This document shows, piece after piece, positions 10,137 through 17,440 of a stretch of 64,000 bases of DNA. This stretch comes from Acidobacteriota bacterium (GTDB taxonomy: Bacteria > Acidobacteriota > Terriglobia > Terriglobales > Acidobacteriaceae): NCBI GenBank assembly GCA_021818105.1, contig JAKAFB010000010.1:1-64000 (forward strand). The letters are read 5' to 3'. Under the pieces are notes generated by a model that saw nothing but the letters and a program-made list of their open reading frames with translations, had not been told where the DNA came from and did no database searches. Numbering within the stretch: position 1 is the first letter of the stretch; the number at the start of each line of letters is the position of its first letter. Position numbers and translations under genes: made by a program.

Positions 10137-11180
10137 TCAGGCGTGCCCCATCACAATCGTGTGGGGACTCATCGGGATCGGGTGTCCCGAAACATTGTGG
10201 AAGCCCGCCTCGCTGTACATCGCGCTCAGCTCGCTCAGCGTGTAGGCGTCGCCGGCCGGTGTTGAAGCCAGCATCGTCATGCTGAAGGCCGCAGGCATGG
10301 GTGGGGAGACGCGGTCTTCATTCGGCACAAATTCCAATGTTGCCGCCCGCCCGCCAGGTTTGAGTGAACCGTGCACTTTGCGCAGCAGGCCTACACAGGT
10401 GGGCTTGTCAAAGTGGTGCAGAAAATTCGTGAGGAGCACGGCATCGTAGGGGCCTCCGAAGTCCACCTCGAAGGCGCTGCCCGGCAGCATGTCGTAACGT
10501 TCATGCACGCCGGCCCTGCGCGCGTTGTCTAGCGCCACGCGCAGCACGGGCGCCCAATCCAAGCCGGTGACGTGCGCCTGCGGATTTTGTTTGGCGATCT
10601 CAATGCCAAACAGGCCGTGCCCGGCTGCGATATCGAGCACGCGCATCGGGCCATTGTGACCGTCGAGCACCACTTTGCCCAGAGGGCCGGTCATGGGTGC
10701 CATCATCGGTGCCATGGTTTCGGCAAACTGCACCCAGATGGGATTGTCCGGTTCCACACTGCCATCGCCGGGCAGGCTGGTGCGGCCGACTCGGACGATC
10801 TCCGCCAGGTTGTCGTAGGGCTCTCGCATGGCTGGATTCGCGAGAAACTGTGCGATGGAGGCCAGGGAGGCCGGTGAGCGGGGGTCAAGGAAGGCGGCGC
10901 TGGTTGGCGTGTGCCGATAGTGTCCGTTCTCCTTTGCCAGCACACCATTGATGGTTAAGAAGTCGCATAGAATGCGAATACCGCGCTCAGATGCCTTGCA
11001 GTGGCGTGCGATGGATGCCGCGTCGCCCGGCCCATCGCCCACGGCTGTAAACACATCGAGATCAATGGCTGCCTTGAGCGCCGCAGTGCGCTGATGCGCC
11101 TGCAACATGTCAAATACAAGCCCCGGGGTGAGTGGGCCTTCTGCGGAATTCCCTGCTTGCATGGGTTGCCTCACTTTCAC
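10137..11180 (-). CDS. SAM-dependent O-methyltransferase-like protein
   Basis: A 347-residue class I methyltransferase of the acetylserotonin/hydroxyneurosporene O-methyltransferase type. An N-terminal helical dimerisation wHTH (ALKAAIDLDVFTAVGDGPGDAASIARHC...GIRILCDFLTINGVL, about 30-100) precedes the SAM domain with motif I VLDIAAGHGLFGIEIAKQ (near 175), motif II-like YDAVLLTNFLHHF and LKPGGRAATLEFVP. The substrate is not predictable. The gene stands alone; a possible Fur box lies about 60 bases upstream. It is transcribed divergently from lpxB. Confidence 0.85.
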   Translation of the reverse strand: MKVRQPMQAGNSAEGPLTPGLVFDMLQAHQRTAALKAAIDLDVFTAVGDGPGDAASIARHCKASERGIRILCDFLTINGVLAKENGHYRHTPTSAAFLDPRSPASLASIAQFLANPAMREPYDNLAEIVRVGRTSLPGDGSVEPDNPIWVQFAETMAPMMAPMTGPLGKVVLDGHNGPMRVLDIAAGHGLFGIEIAKQNPQAHVTGLDWAPVLRVALDNARRAGVHERYDMLPGSAFEVDFGGPYDAVLLTNFLHHFDKPTCVGLLRKVHGSLKPGGRAATLEFVPNEDRVSPPMPAAFSMTMLASTPAGDAYTLSELSAMYSEAGFHNVSGHPIPMSPHTIVMGHA

Positions 11181-11236
11181 AGTGCCCCAGATCTTGATAG
11201 GGGAATCTCCGGGGCAAACTCAGGAAGTGTAGCACC

Positions 11237-11255
11237 TGTAAATGATTCTCATGCA
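11237..11255. promoter_or_regulatory. Possible Fur-type operator
   Basis: On the minus strand the core ATGAGAATCATT matches 11 of 12 positions of the central Fur-box ATGATAATCATT; over the full 19-base consensus about 12 positions match. It lies between the divergent methyltransferase and lpxB starts, closer to the methyltransferase. A single site of this quality can occur by chance. Confidence 0.3.
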
Positions 11256-11375
11256 AGTTTTCACCGTCGCTTCTAAAGATTGTGACTGACTACCAGGATC
11301 GAAGTTGGGGACGGCGGTTGCCGGGGCTTAAACCCGCTATCATGGTTGCCAGTGCGGATTGAGGCGGACGCGGCC

Positions 11376-12620
11376 ATGTCGAACTCCATCAAGATCTTTG
11401 TCTCGGCAGGCGAGGCCAGTGGAGAGCACTACGGCGCGCTGCTGATTGAGGCGCTCAAGTGTCGGCTGGAGGCAGTGGGGCAGCGTGCGGAGTTCTTTGG
11501 CATGGGCGGCCCACGCATGGTCAGCGCCGGGCTGGACTCTGTGGTCCGCGCCGAAGACATGGCCGTCATGGGCATCACGGAGGTTGTTCGGCACCTGCCG
11601 CGCATCTATCGCGAGTTCCGCCGCCTCAAGCGAACCATCCGCGACCGCCAGCCAGCAATCGCCGTGCTCATTGACTTCCCTGATATCCACTTCCGTTTGG
11701 CCGAGGAGTTCCACCGGCTCGGCGTCCCAGTGATTTACTTCGTCAGCCCGCAGCTCTGGGCGTGGAAGAAGCACCGCATCAAGCTCGTCCAGAAGTATGT
11801 GGACGAGATGCTTGTCATCTTTCCTTTTGAGGAGCCGTTTTACCGGGAGCACGGTGTACGAGCAGAATTTGTTGGGCATCCTCTGGCTGACCTGCCGATG
11901 CCTACAATCAGCCGCGAGGAGTTTGCCCGTTTGAATGGCCTTGACCCCGCGCGGATGTGGATAGGTCTGTTGCCTGGCAGCCGCGCCAAGGAGATTCGCG
12001 CCAACCTGCCGGAGATGCTGGCCGCCGCTCGGATGCTTGCCCAGCGGGGTTCCACGACGGGAGGCTCCCAGAGCCAATACGAATTTGTGGTTCCGCTAGC
12101 ACCCACCTTGAGCGCCGAACAGCGATCAGTGGTACAGGTGATGGTGAAGGAACTCGGCACCGGGTGCGATGTCCGGCTGGCCGAAGACGCGCGGGCCACG
12201 CTGTTTCACGTCCGCGCCTCGGTGGTTGCCAGTGGGACCGCGACGGTCGAGGCTGCCCTGATTGGCAATCCTTTTGTCGTGGTCTACAGGGTGTCTCCAC
12301 TTACCTATGCCATTGCCAAGCGCGTCGTAAAGGTTCCGCATGTTGCCATGACCAACCTGATTGCGGGCTCCCGTGTTGTGCCGGAATTAATCCAGGACGA
12401 CTTTCAGGCGATGAACATCATCCAACAGCTAGAGCCGTTGCTACCGGATGGGCTTGCACGTCAGTCCATGATGAAGGAGCTCAAGCGGATACGTGGCCAG
12501 CTCAGTTCCTGCCCTGTAGCAGCTGGGGGAACGCAGAGCGGAGCAATCGACCGGGCAGCAGCCATTACGCTGGAGCGGATAGGCGTGCTTTCCCCGGTCT
12601 CGCAATCCGTGCAATCCTGA
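11376..12620 (+). CDS. lpxB: Lipid-A-disaccharide synthase
   Basis: GT19 glycosyltransferase that joins UDP-2,3-diacylglucosamine and lipid X to make the lipid A disaccharide; peripheral inner-membrane enzyme. Characteristic blocks: FVSAGEASGEHYGALLIEAL at the N-terminus, FFGMGGPRMVSAGLDSVV, VLIDFPDIHFRLAEE, VIYFVSPQLWAWKKHRI, VDEMLVIFPFEEPFYREHGV, FVGHPLAD, LLPGSRAKEI, ASGTATVEAALIGNPFVVVYRVSPLTY and MTNLIAGSRVVPELIQDDF. The track starts at a TTG at 11346; the ATG at 11376 gives the standard N-terminus and 414 residues. It shows the organism makes lipid A. No other lpx gene is adjacent. Confidence 0.97.
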   Translation: MSNSIKIFVSAGEASGEHYGALLIEALKCRLEAVGQRAEFFGMGGPRMVSAGLDSVVRAEDMAVMGITEVVRHLPRIYREFRRLKRTIRDRQPAIAVLIDFPDIHFRLAEEFHRLGVPVIYFVSPQLWAWKKHRIKLVQKYVDEMLVIFPFEEPFYREHGVRAEFVGHPLADLPMPTISREEFARLNGLDPARMWIGLLPGSRAKEIRANLPEMLAAARMLAQRGSTTGGSQSQYEFVVPLAPTLSAEQRSVVQVMVKELGTGCDVRLAEDARATLFHVRASVVASGTATVEAALIGNPFVVVYRVSPLTYAIAKRVVKVPHVAMTNLIAGSRVVPELIQDDFQAMNIIQQLEPLLPDGLARQSMMKELKRIRGQLSSCPVAAGGTQSGAIDRAAAITLERIGVLSPVSQSVQS

Positions 12621-12674
12621 AGTGTGCTGGAATTTGACCCGGGCAACTGCTGCCCGCTGGACGGCTGCAAAGCG

Positions 12675-14702
12675 ATGATGACTGCTATGCACTCAAAAAT
12701 GCGATTGATGCTCGTTGAGTTTGGCCTGCGCCGTCTTTTCCTGGTGCTGGGCGTCCTTGCCTTGGGCGTACTTTCAATCCGGCCTGCTCTGCCCCAAGCG
12801 CCCGAGCGGCAGGGGCTCGACATTTCCGGCTACGTGATTGATGCTGAGCTGGACACAGCGACGCACCACCTGACGGCGAAGACCGTTGTCACCTTTACGG
12901 CGCCGGTCAATGCGCAGCAGGTAAGTTTTGGCTTTCATCCGGCGCTCAAGGTCACGAGCATAACCGATGACACCGGCAAGATCCTCACAGGCGAACGCCT
13001 GGCGGATGGAACAATCCGCGTGACGCCTGCCTCACCGCTGGTTTCCGGCCAGCCTTCACACTGGACCTTCCAGTACGACGGCGTCATTACCGGCAACGAA
13101 GACGGGCCGGTCGAAGGTTTGAAGCTGGCCGCGATTCAGGAACCTATCACATATCTTCTGTACCCGGCGCGCTGGTTCCCCATGGCGGGCTATATGACCG
13201 ACCGGTTCACCGCAGAGATTCATATGCGTGTGCCGCAGGGTATGCGCGTGTTTGCCAGCGGAGCGCAGGGTCCTTCGCATCCTGTGACACTGGCGAGTGG
13301 GAAGCCGGGCGACCAGTACGACTTCAAGTGGGACAAGCCGGGCTTTCCGGGCACGGTGATTGCCGGGCGCTTCCTGGGACCATTCACCGCCGGCAGCGTG
13401 AATGTCTACCTTACGGTGAGCCATCAGTCAGCGGGCAATGAGCTGGCGCAGACGGCATCCAAGGAGTTCGATTTCTTTACGGAAAGCTTTGGCATGCCTG
13501 AGTCCAGTCGGCTCAACGTCGTCGAACTTCCCGATGACACCCTGCCCATCGCCTGGGGGCCGGAGTTGGCGGCGATGATGGGTTCTCGCGTTGCTGACAA
13601 GTCGGGCGTCCGTCTGCTGGCCAACACGATCGCGCACCAGTGGTGGGGCTCTGAATTGAGCCCCCGCACACTCAACGATGCCTGGATTACCAATGGGATG
13701 GCGCGTTACGGCGAGTTGATGTACCTGGAAAATGAGAGCGGCAAGAATGCATTAAGGTCCGCACTGGAGGATGTAGCAGCAGGTGCTCTGGCCTATGACA
13801 CGATCCCGCTCTCAAGTGCAGGCAGGCTGAGCCCATTCTCTCCGGAGTTCCAGTCGATGACGCTCGAAAAAGGCGCCATGATCTTCCACATGCTCCGTGG
13901 CGAGATTGGTGACCAGGCATTTTTGGCCACGCTGAAGGGCGTCCTCAGCCAGTATACGGACCAGTCCATTCGCAGCAGCGACTTCGAGAAGGTGGCCGAA
14001 GCCCAGAGCCAGAAGCAACTTACGTCCTTCTTCTCGCAGTGGGTGGATGGTACGGGCGCCCCGACCTTTGTGAACAAATACACTGTTTATCGGCTGGGCA
14101 ATAACAAGGGATTTCGCACGATCGGGGACATTACGCAGGACCTCGACCTCTTCAACATGCCCGTGGATGTCCGTGTTGAGACGGACGGCAAGACGGTGAA
14201 CCAGAAGATCGACGTAGTCGGCACTGACTCGCAGTTTGTCATTGACACCTTTGGCCGGCCGCGGCGCATTACCATCGATCCTGATAACTGGGTGCTCAAG
14301 TCCACGCCGGACTTGCAGGTACGCATCGCGATTCTCAAAGGCCAGCAATTGGTAGCGCAGGGTGACCTGACCGGCGCTCTCGCGGCGTACCAGAAGGCAC
14401 TCGCCGCCAACCCGCAGAGCTCCCTTGCCAACTATCGCATCGGCGAAGTGCTCTTTACACAGCGGAACTTCCAGGCCAGCGTCAATGCCTATCGCGAAGC
14501 TCTGCGCGGTGATGATGTTCCCCCATGGACGGAGGTCTGGAGCCATATTCAGATTGGCAAGATCTTTGACATCACGGGCCAACGCGACCGGGCTGTAAAC
14601 GAGTACCGTCTTGCCATTCAGACCAATGACAATACCCAGGGCGCGCTGAACGAGGCCCGCCTCTACCTGCAAAAGCCCTACAAGCTACCCAATACTAACT
14701 AG
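12675..14702 (+). CDS. M1-aminopeptidase-like pseudoenzyme with TPR tail
   Basis: About 675 residues: an N-terminal hydrophobic signal/anchor (LFLVLGVLALGVLSI, 20-35), an M1-type beta-saddle domain (60-250), a gluzincin-like domain (260-450), a beta segment and C-terminal TPR-like helices (about 570-670; GDLTGALAAYQKALAANPQSSLANYRIGEVLF). The gluzincin motif is broken: where active M1 enzymes have HEXXH the protein reads NTIAH, followed by the conserved QWWG, and the downstream zinc ligand motif NEG(F/M)A reads TNGMA. No GXMEN is seen. Thus three of four catalytic/zinc residues are replaced, and I infer a non-catalytic binding protein. The ATG at 12675 is chosen over the GTG at 12624. Confidence 0.8.
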   Translation: MMTAMHSKMRLMLVEFGLRRLFLVLGVLALGVLSIRPALPQAPERQGLDISGYVIDAELDTATHHLTAKTVVTFTAPVNAQQVSFGFHPALKVTSITDDTGKILTGERLADGTIRVTPASPLVSGQPSHWTFQYDGVITGNEDGPVEGLKLAAIQEPITYLLYPARWFPMAGYMTDRFTAEIHMRVPQGMRVFASGAQGPSHPVTLASGKPGDQYDFKWDKPGFPGTVIAGRFLGPFTAGSVNVYLTVSHQSAGNELAQTASKEFDFFTESFGMPESSRLNVVELPDDTLPIAWGPELAAMMGSRVADKSGVRLLANTIAHQWWGSELSPRTLNDAWITNGMARYGELMYLENESGKNALRSALEDVAAGALAYDTIPLSSAGRLSPFSPEFQSMTLEKGAMIFHMLRGEIGDQAFLATLKGVLSQYTDQSIRSSDFEKVAEAQSQKQLTSFFSQWVDGTGAPTFVNKYTVYRLGNNKGFRTIGDITQDLDLFNMPVDVRVETDGKTVNQKIDVVGTDSQFVIDTFGRPRRITIDPDNWVLKSTPDLQVRIAILKGQQLVAQGDLTGALAAYQKALAANPQSSLANYRIGEVLFTQRNFQASVNAYREALRGDDVPPWTEVWSHIQIGKIFDITGQRDRAVNEYRLAIQTNDNTQGALNEARLYLQKPYKLPNTN

Positions 14703-14723
14703 CCGGAACGCAGGGCAAAACGC

Positions 14724-14747
14724 ACGGCCAGCCCAAGGGCTGGCCGT
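14724..14747. terminator. Bidirectional hairpin terminator
   Basis: An 11-bp perfect inverted repeat (ACGGCCAGCCC / GGGCTGGCCGT) with a very short loop, between the stops of the convergent M1-like gene and the rlpA-like gene. There is no strong T run on either side, so it may act with Rho. Confidence 0.6.
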
Positions 14748-14771
14748 CGTAGTTTCCACAGAAAGTGGGAG

Positions 14772-15323
14772 TTAGTCGTTGTTCGGTTCGGCACCGGCGG
14801 AAAGAACCTCGATCTTCACCGGAGCGAGTCCTGCCTTGGTCATGTGCAGCTTTCGAGCAGCGCCATAGGAGAGGTCGATGACCCGGCCCGGCTCAAGATC
14901 GCCGCGATCTGTGATTCGGACGATGACCGAGCGGTGGTTTTCCGTGTCTGTGACACGGACCCGTGTGCCAAAGGGGAGTGTCTTATGGCAGGCGGTCATC
15001 GCATACATGTTGAACCGTTCCCCACTCGCAGTGATGCGCCCATCGAAGGTCGATCCATACCAGGAGGCGATGCCTTGCAGTCTCCCGGCTTCCCGGTTGC
15101 CTGCTGCCTCTTGTGGCTCGCTCAGCTCGGGTGTGGAGTTGTTAGCCGCGGAAGCAGACGGCGCGGTCGCCGAAGGCGCGGACAGAAGCGCGGTCGCTTG
15201 CACGGTCTTTGCCGGAAGGGTAAGGACCATGCCAGCCAGCGCAACACAGGAGACACCCACCAGCAGCCAGAACTGCGGCGGATTTTCCCGGTTCACGTTG
15301 CTTGCGTTTCGTCGTATAACCAT
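14772..15323 (-). CDS. rlpA: RlpA-family septal-ring lytic transglycosylase-like lipoprotein/secreted protein
   Basis: A 183-residue protein with an N-terminal membrane segment (FWLLVGVSCVALAGMVLTL, 18-36), an Ala/Ser-rich linker and a double-psi beta-barrel (GIASWYGSTFDGRITASGERFNMYAMTACHKTLPFGTRVRVTD, about 85-130; SVIVRITDRGDLEPGRVIDLSYGAARKL). This is the RlpA core that acts on denuded peptidoglycan glycans. The family usually has TAAHKTLP; here it is TACHKTLP. RITDRG replaces the common RINDRG. There is no SPOR domain and no clear lipobox. It converges on the M1-like gene. Confidence 0.9.
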   Translation of the reverse strand: MVIRRNASNVNRENPPQFWLLVGVSCVALAGMVLTLPAKTVQATALLSAPSATAPSASAANNSTPELSEPQEAAGNREAGRLQGIASWYGSTFDGRITASGERFNMYAMTACHKTLPFGTRVRVTDTENHRSVIVRITDRGDLEPGRVIDLSYGAARKLHMTKAGLAPVKIEVLSAGAEPNND

Positions 15324-15765
15324 CCCCTCATTTTACCGGTTTTGCTCCAGCATCCTCAACCATCTACAAGAGATACGCTCAATATTATGCGCATCTGTCA
15401 GCCCAGTTCTCTAAGACGCCAGCTAAACACCTGGGCCCATAGGAGTTACAAGTTGCACTAGAAAAGGTGCAAAAATACACCGGTTTCGCTCTACGGAACT
15501 GCTTCTATGTATCTTCGCCTTCGAGGCGGAGGACGTGAACAGCCTGTTTTAGGGCGAAACTAAGCCGCAGAGCGGAAATACTAGCACGAAATTGACCGGT
15601 CGCGGGAGTGATGATGTCTGTGGATTTCCCCTATATATATGGATTGTGAATTGTCGCCAGCCAGACCCCGACTAGCCCATGCTCCTGCCATCACGTCGAT
15701 TTTGCCGATTAATTTGTGGACTTTGCTAGCGTGGAAACTGGGCAGAGGAAGAAAGGTGGGAGAAG
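15324..15765. other. 442-base intergenic region with nested inverted repeats
   Basis: No convincing ORF. It holds TTGCAC(8)GTGCAA at 15453-15472. Just after it an outer pair GTTTCGC (15483-15489) / GCGAAAC (15554-15560) encloses a CGCCT-TCG-AGGCG hairpin at 15516-15528. This nested layout could be a small structured RNA or 5' leader. Promoters for rlpA (leftward) and the lysozyme (rightward) must lie here. Confidence 0.4.
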
Positions 15766-16224
15766 ATGATGAGGCTGAGCGCGGTCGGGTTGAACTTATT
15801 GAGGCAGTCGGAGGGATTTAGTAGCCACACCTATCTGGACGTGGCTGGGTACCCGACCATTGGGTACGGCCACCGGCTGGTGCATCCGGAATCCTTTCCC
15901 AACGGCATTACTGAGGAGCAAGGTGAGAGGCTTCTGCTCTGCGACGTGGGTGAAGCGGAGCAGGCGGTGAGACGGCTGGTGAAGGTGGATTTGACCCAGG
16001 GCCAGTTTGACGCGCTGGTGGACTTTGTCTTCAATGTGGGTGCTGGGCGCCTGGAGGGATCGACCCTACTGCGAGAGCTGAATGCGGGGAAGCATGAGGA
16101 GGCAGCCGGCCAGCTTTTGCGCTGGGACCATGCAGGAGACGTGGAGGTTGCCAGCCTGAAGGCACGACGGGAGGCCGAGTTCCGCCTCTGGAACGGGCAA
16201 AGCGCTGCTCGTGAAGCGGCTTAG
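15766..16224 (+). CDS. GH24 lysozyme (T4-type muramidase)
   Basis: A 152-residue enzyme that cleaves the MurNAc-GlcNAc bond. The catalytic region is visible: LRQSEGFSSHTYLDVAGYPTIGYGHRL supplies the Glu (SEGF), the Asp (YLD) and the Thr (PTIGYGH) of the T4-lysozyme triad. LTQGQFDALVDFVFNVGAG and SLKARREAEFRLW complete the fold. No signal peptide is present, so export would need a holin or cell lysis. No holin, spanin or other phage gene is nearby, which makes it an orphan, possibly from phage. It is preceded by GAAAGGTGGGAGAAG. Confidence 0.93.
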   Translation: MMRLSAVGLNLLRQSEGFSSHTYLDVAGYPTIGYGHRLVHPESFPNGITEEQGERLLLCDVGEAEQAVRRLVKVDLTQGQFDALVDFVFNVGAGRLEGSTLLRELNAGKHEEAAGQLLRWDHAGDVEVASLKARREAEFRLWNGQSAAREAA

Positions 16225-16233
16225 AGAATTCCG

Positions 16234-16259
16234 AGGCCGCGAAGCGGGCAACGCGGCCT
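16234..16259. terminator. Hairpin after lysozyme gene
   Basis: AGGCCGCG / CGCGGCCT, an 8-bp perfect stem with a 10-base loop, 10 bases after the lysozyme stop and followed by TTGG. It is likely a terminator. Confidence 0.55.
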
Positions 16260-16332
16260 TGGCGCCATTGTGCATTGTGTCATGGCTCGCATAGACTGCC
16301 GGTACTGCGGTAGTGCAGTTTGGAACGTGCGG

Positions 16333-17379
16333 ATGAAAAAGCGGACAACTCCACCAACCTTGAGTGAGGTAGCGCGGGCGGCCGGCGTTGGAACAACGAC
16401 CGTATCCCGCGTCATCAACGGGGGAGAACGAGTAAGCGCCAAGACGCTGGCACGCGTACGGCGAGTGATTGATGAGTTGGGATACATGCCGAATCAGGCG
16501 GCGCGCGTCCTGAAAGGCGACAGGACAAGGACCATCGGCCTGATTATTCCCAGCATTGCCGATCCCTTCTTTTCAAGCTGCGCCGAGGCCGCACAGGCTG
16601 TGGCGCGGGCCAACGACTCGCTGCTGATCGTGACGGCCTCGCATAACGATCCGCATACCGAACTTGAGAACGTCAACATTCTCATCAGCCATCGGGTCGA
16701 TGGACTGATACTGGCGCCTGCGAATTCGCAGGGCCAGGCGTTGCGCGAGTTACTGGACCGGCTTTCAGTGCCCGTAGTAGCCATTGACCGGCCTGTGACG
16801 AAGTCAAAGGTTGCCGCCGTGGTGTCAGACAACTTCAAGGGAGCGCGTTCGGCCACGCAACACTTGATTGACCACGGATACAGGCGCATTGTTTGCCTGA
16901 CGGGTGAAAGCACCCTGTTTACGATTCAGGAGCGCATTCGCGGCTATCGGGCCGCCGTGGAGGCTGCGGGACTGCCGTACAACCTGAACACCTCCATCAA
17001 GGACTACAAAAGCGCTGAATACGCCATCGAGAGCATGCTGGCCGGGGCAGATCCGCCGGACGCTCTCTTTACGCTGAAGAACAGTACCACGATGTTTGCA
17101 TTTGAGGTGCTGCAAAAGCTCAAGGTGCAGGTGCCGCAGAAAGTGTCACTGCTGGGATTCGATGATTTTGAGCTGGCCTCGGCTGTGCGGCCCTCCATCA
17201 GCGTGGTGCAGCAGCCCGTGGAGGAGATTGGACGCGTTGCAGCGGAACTGCTGTTTGATCAACTCATGGGTAGGAAGCATCCCAGCCTGTCAGCCCACGT
17301 CCGGCGCAGCGGGCCGGTGACACTCGAGACGCACTTAATTCGCCGCGCATCCTGCGGATGCATACCGGCTGCGGTCTGA
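16333..17379 (+). CDS. LacI-family transcriptional regulator
   Basis: A 348-residue repressor. The N-terminal HTH (TLSEVARAAGVGTTTVSRVINGGERVSAKTLARVRRVIDELGYMPNQAARVLKG) is followed by a periplasmic-binding-like sensor domain (IGLIIPSIADPFFSS ... GLILAPANSQGQ ... VVAIDRPV ... ALFTLKNSTTMFAFEVLQKL ... LLGFDDFELASAVRPSISVVQQPVEEIG). The track starts at 16270, but ATG 16333 gives the standard N-terminus. It is convergent with the GH38 alpha-mannosidase gene, in whose upstream region a LacI-type half-palindrome can be seen, so it may control local glycan use. The effector is unknown. Confidence 0.95.
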   Translation: MKKRTTPPTLSEVARAAGVGTTTVSRVINGGERVSAKTLARVRRVIDELGYMPNQAARVLKGDRTRTIGLIIPSIADPFFSSCAEAAQAVARANDSLLIVTASHNDPHTELENVNILISHRVDGLILAPANSQGQALRELLDRLSVPVVAIDRPVTKSKVAAVVSDNFKGARSATQHLIDHGYRRIVCLTGESTLFTIQERIRGYRAAVEAAGLPYNLNTSIKDYKSAEYAIESMLAGADPPDALFTLKNSTTMFAFEVLQKLKVQVPQKVSLLGFDDFELASAVRPSISVVQQPVEEIGRVAAELLFDQLMGRKHPSLSAHVRRSGPVTLETHLIRRASCGCIPAAV

Positions 17380-17384
17380 AAAGG

Positions 17385-17423
17385 AACGAGCCCGCACCCC
17401 ACGGAACGGAGTGCGGGCTCGTT
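17385..17423. terminator. Bidirectional hairpin terminator
   Basis: A perfect 13-bp stem, AACGAGCCCGCAC / GTGCGGGCTCGTT, with a 13-base loop, directly between the convergent stops of the LacI gene and the GH38 gene. Short T runs flank it on both strands. Confidence 0.8.
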
Positions 17424-17440
17424 GTGTCAGCAGGTCAGTC

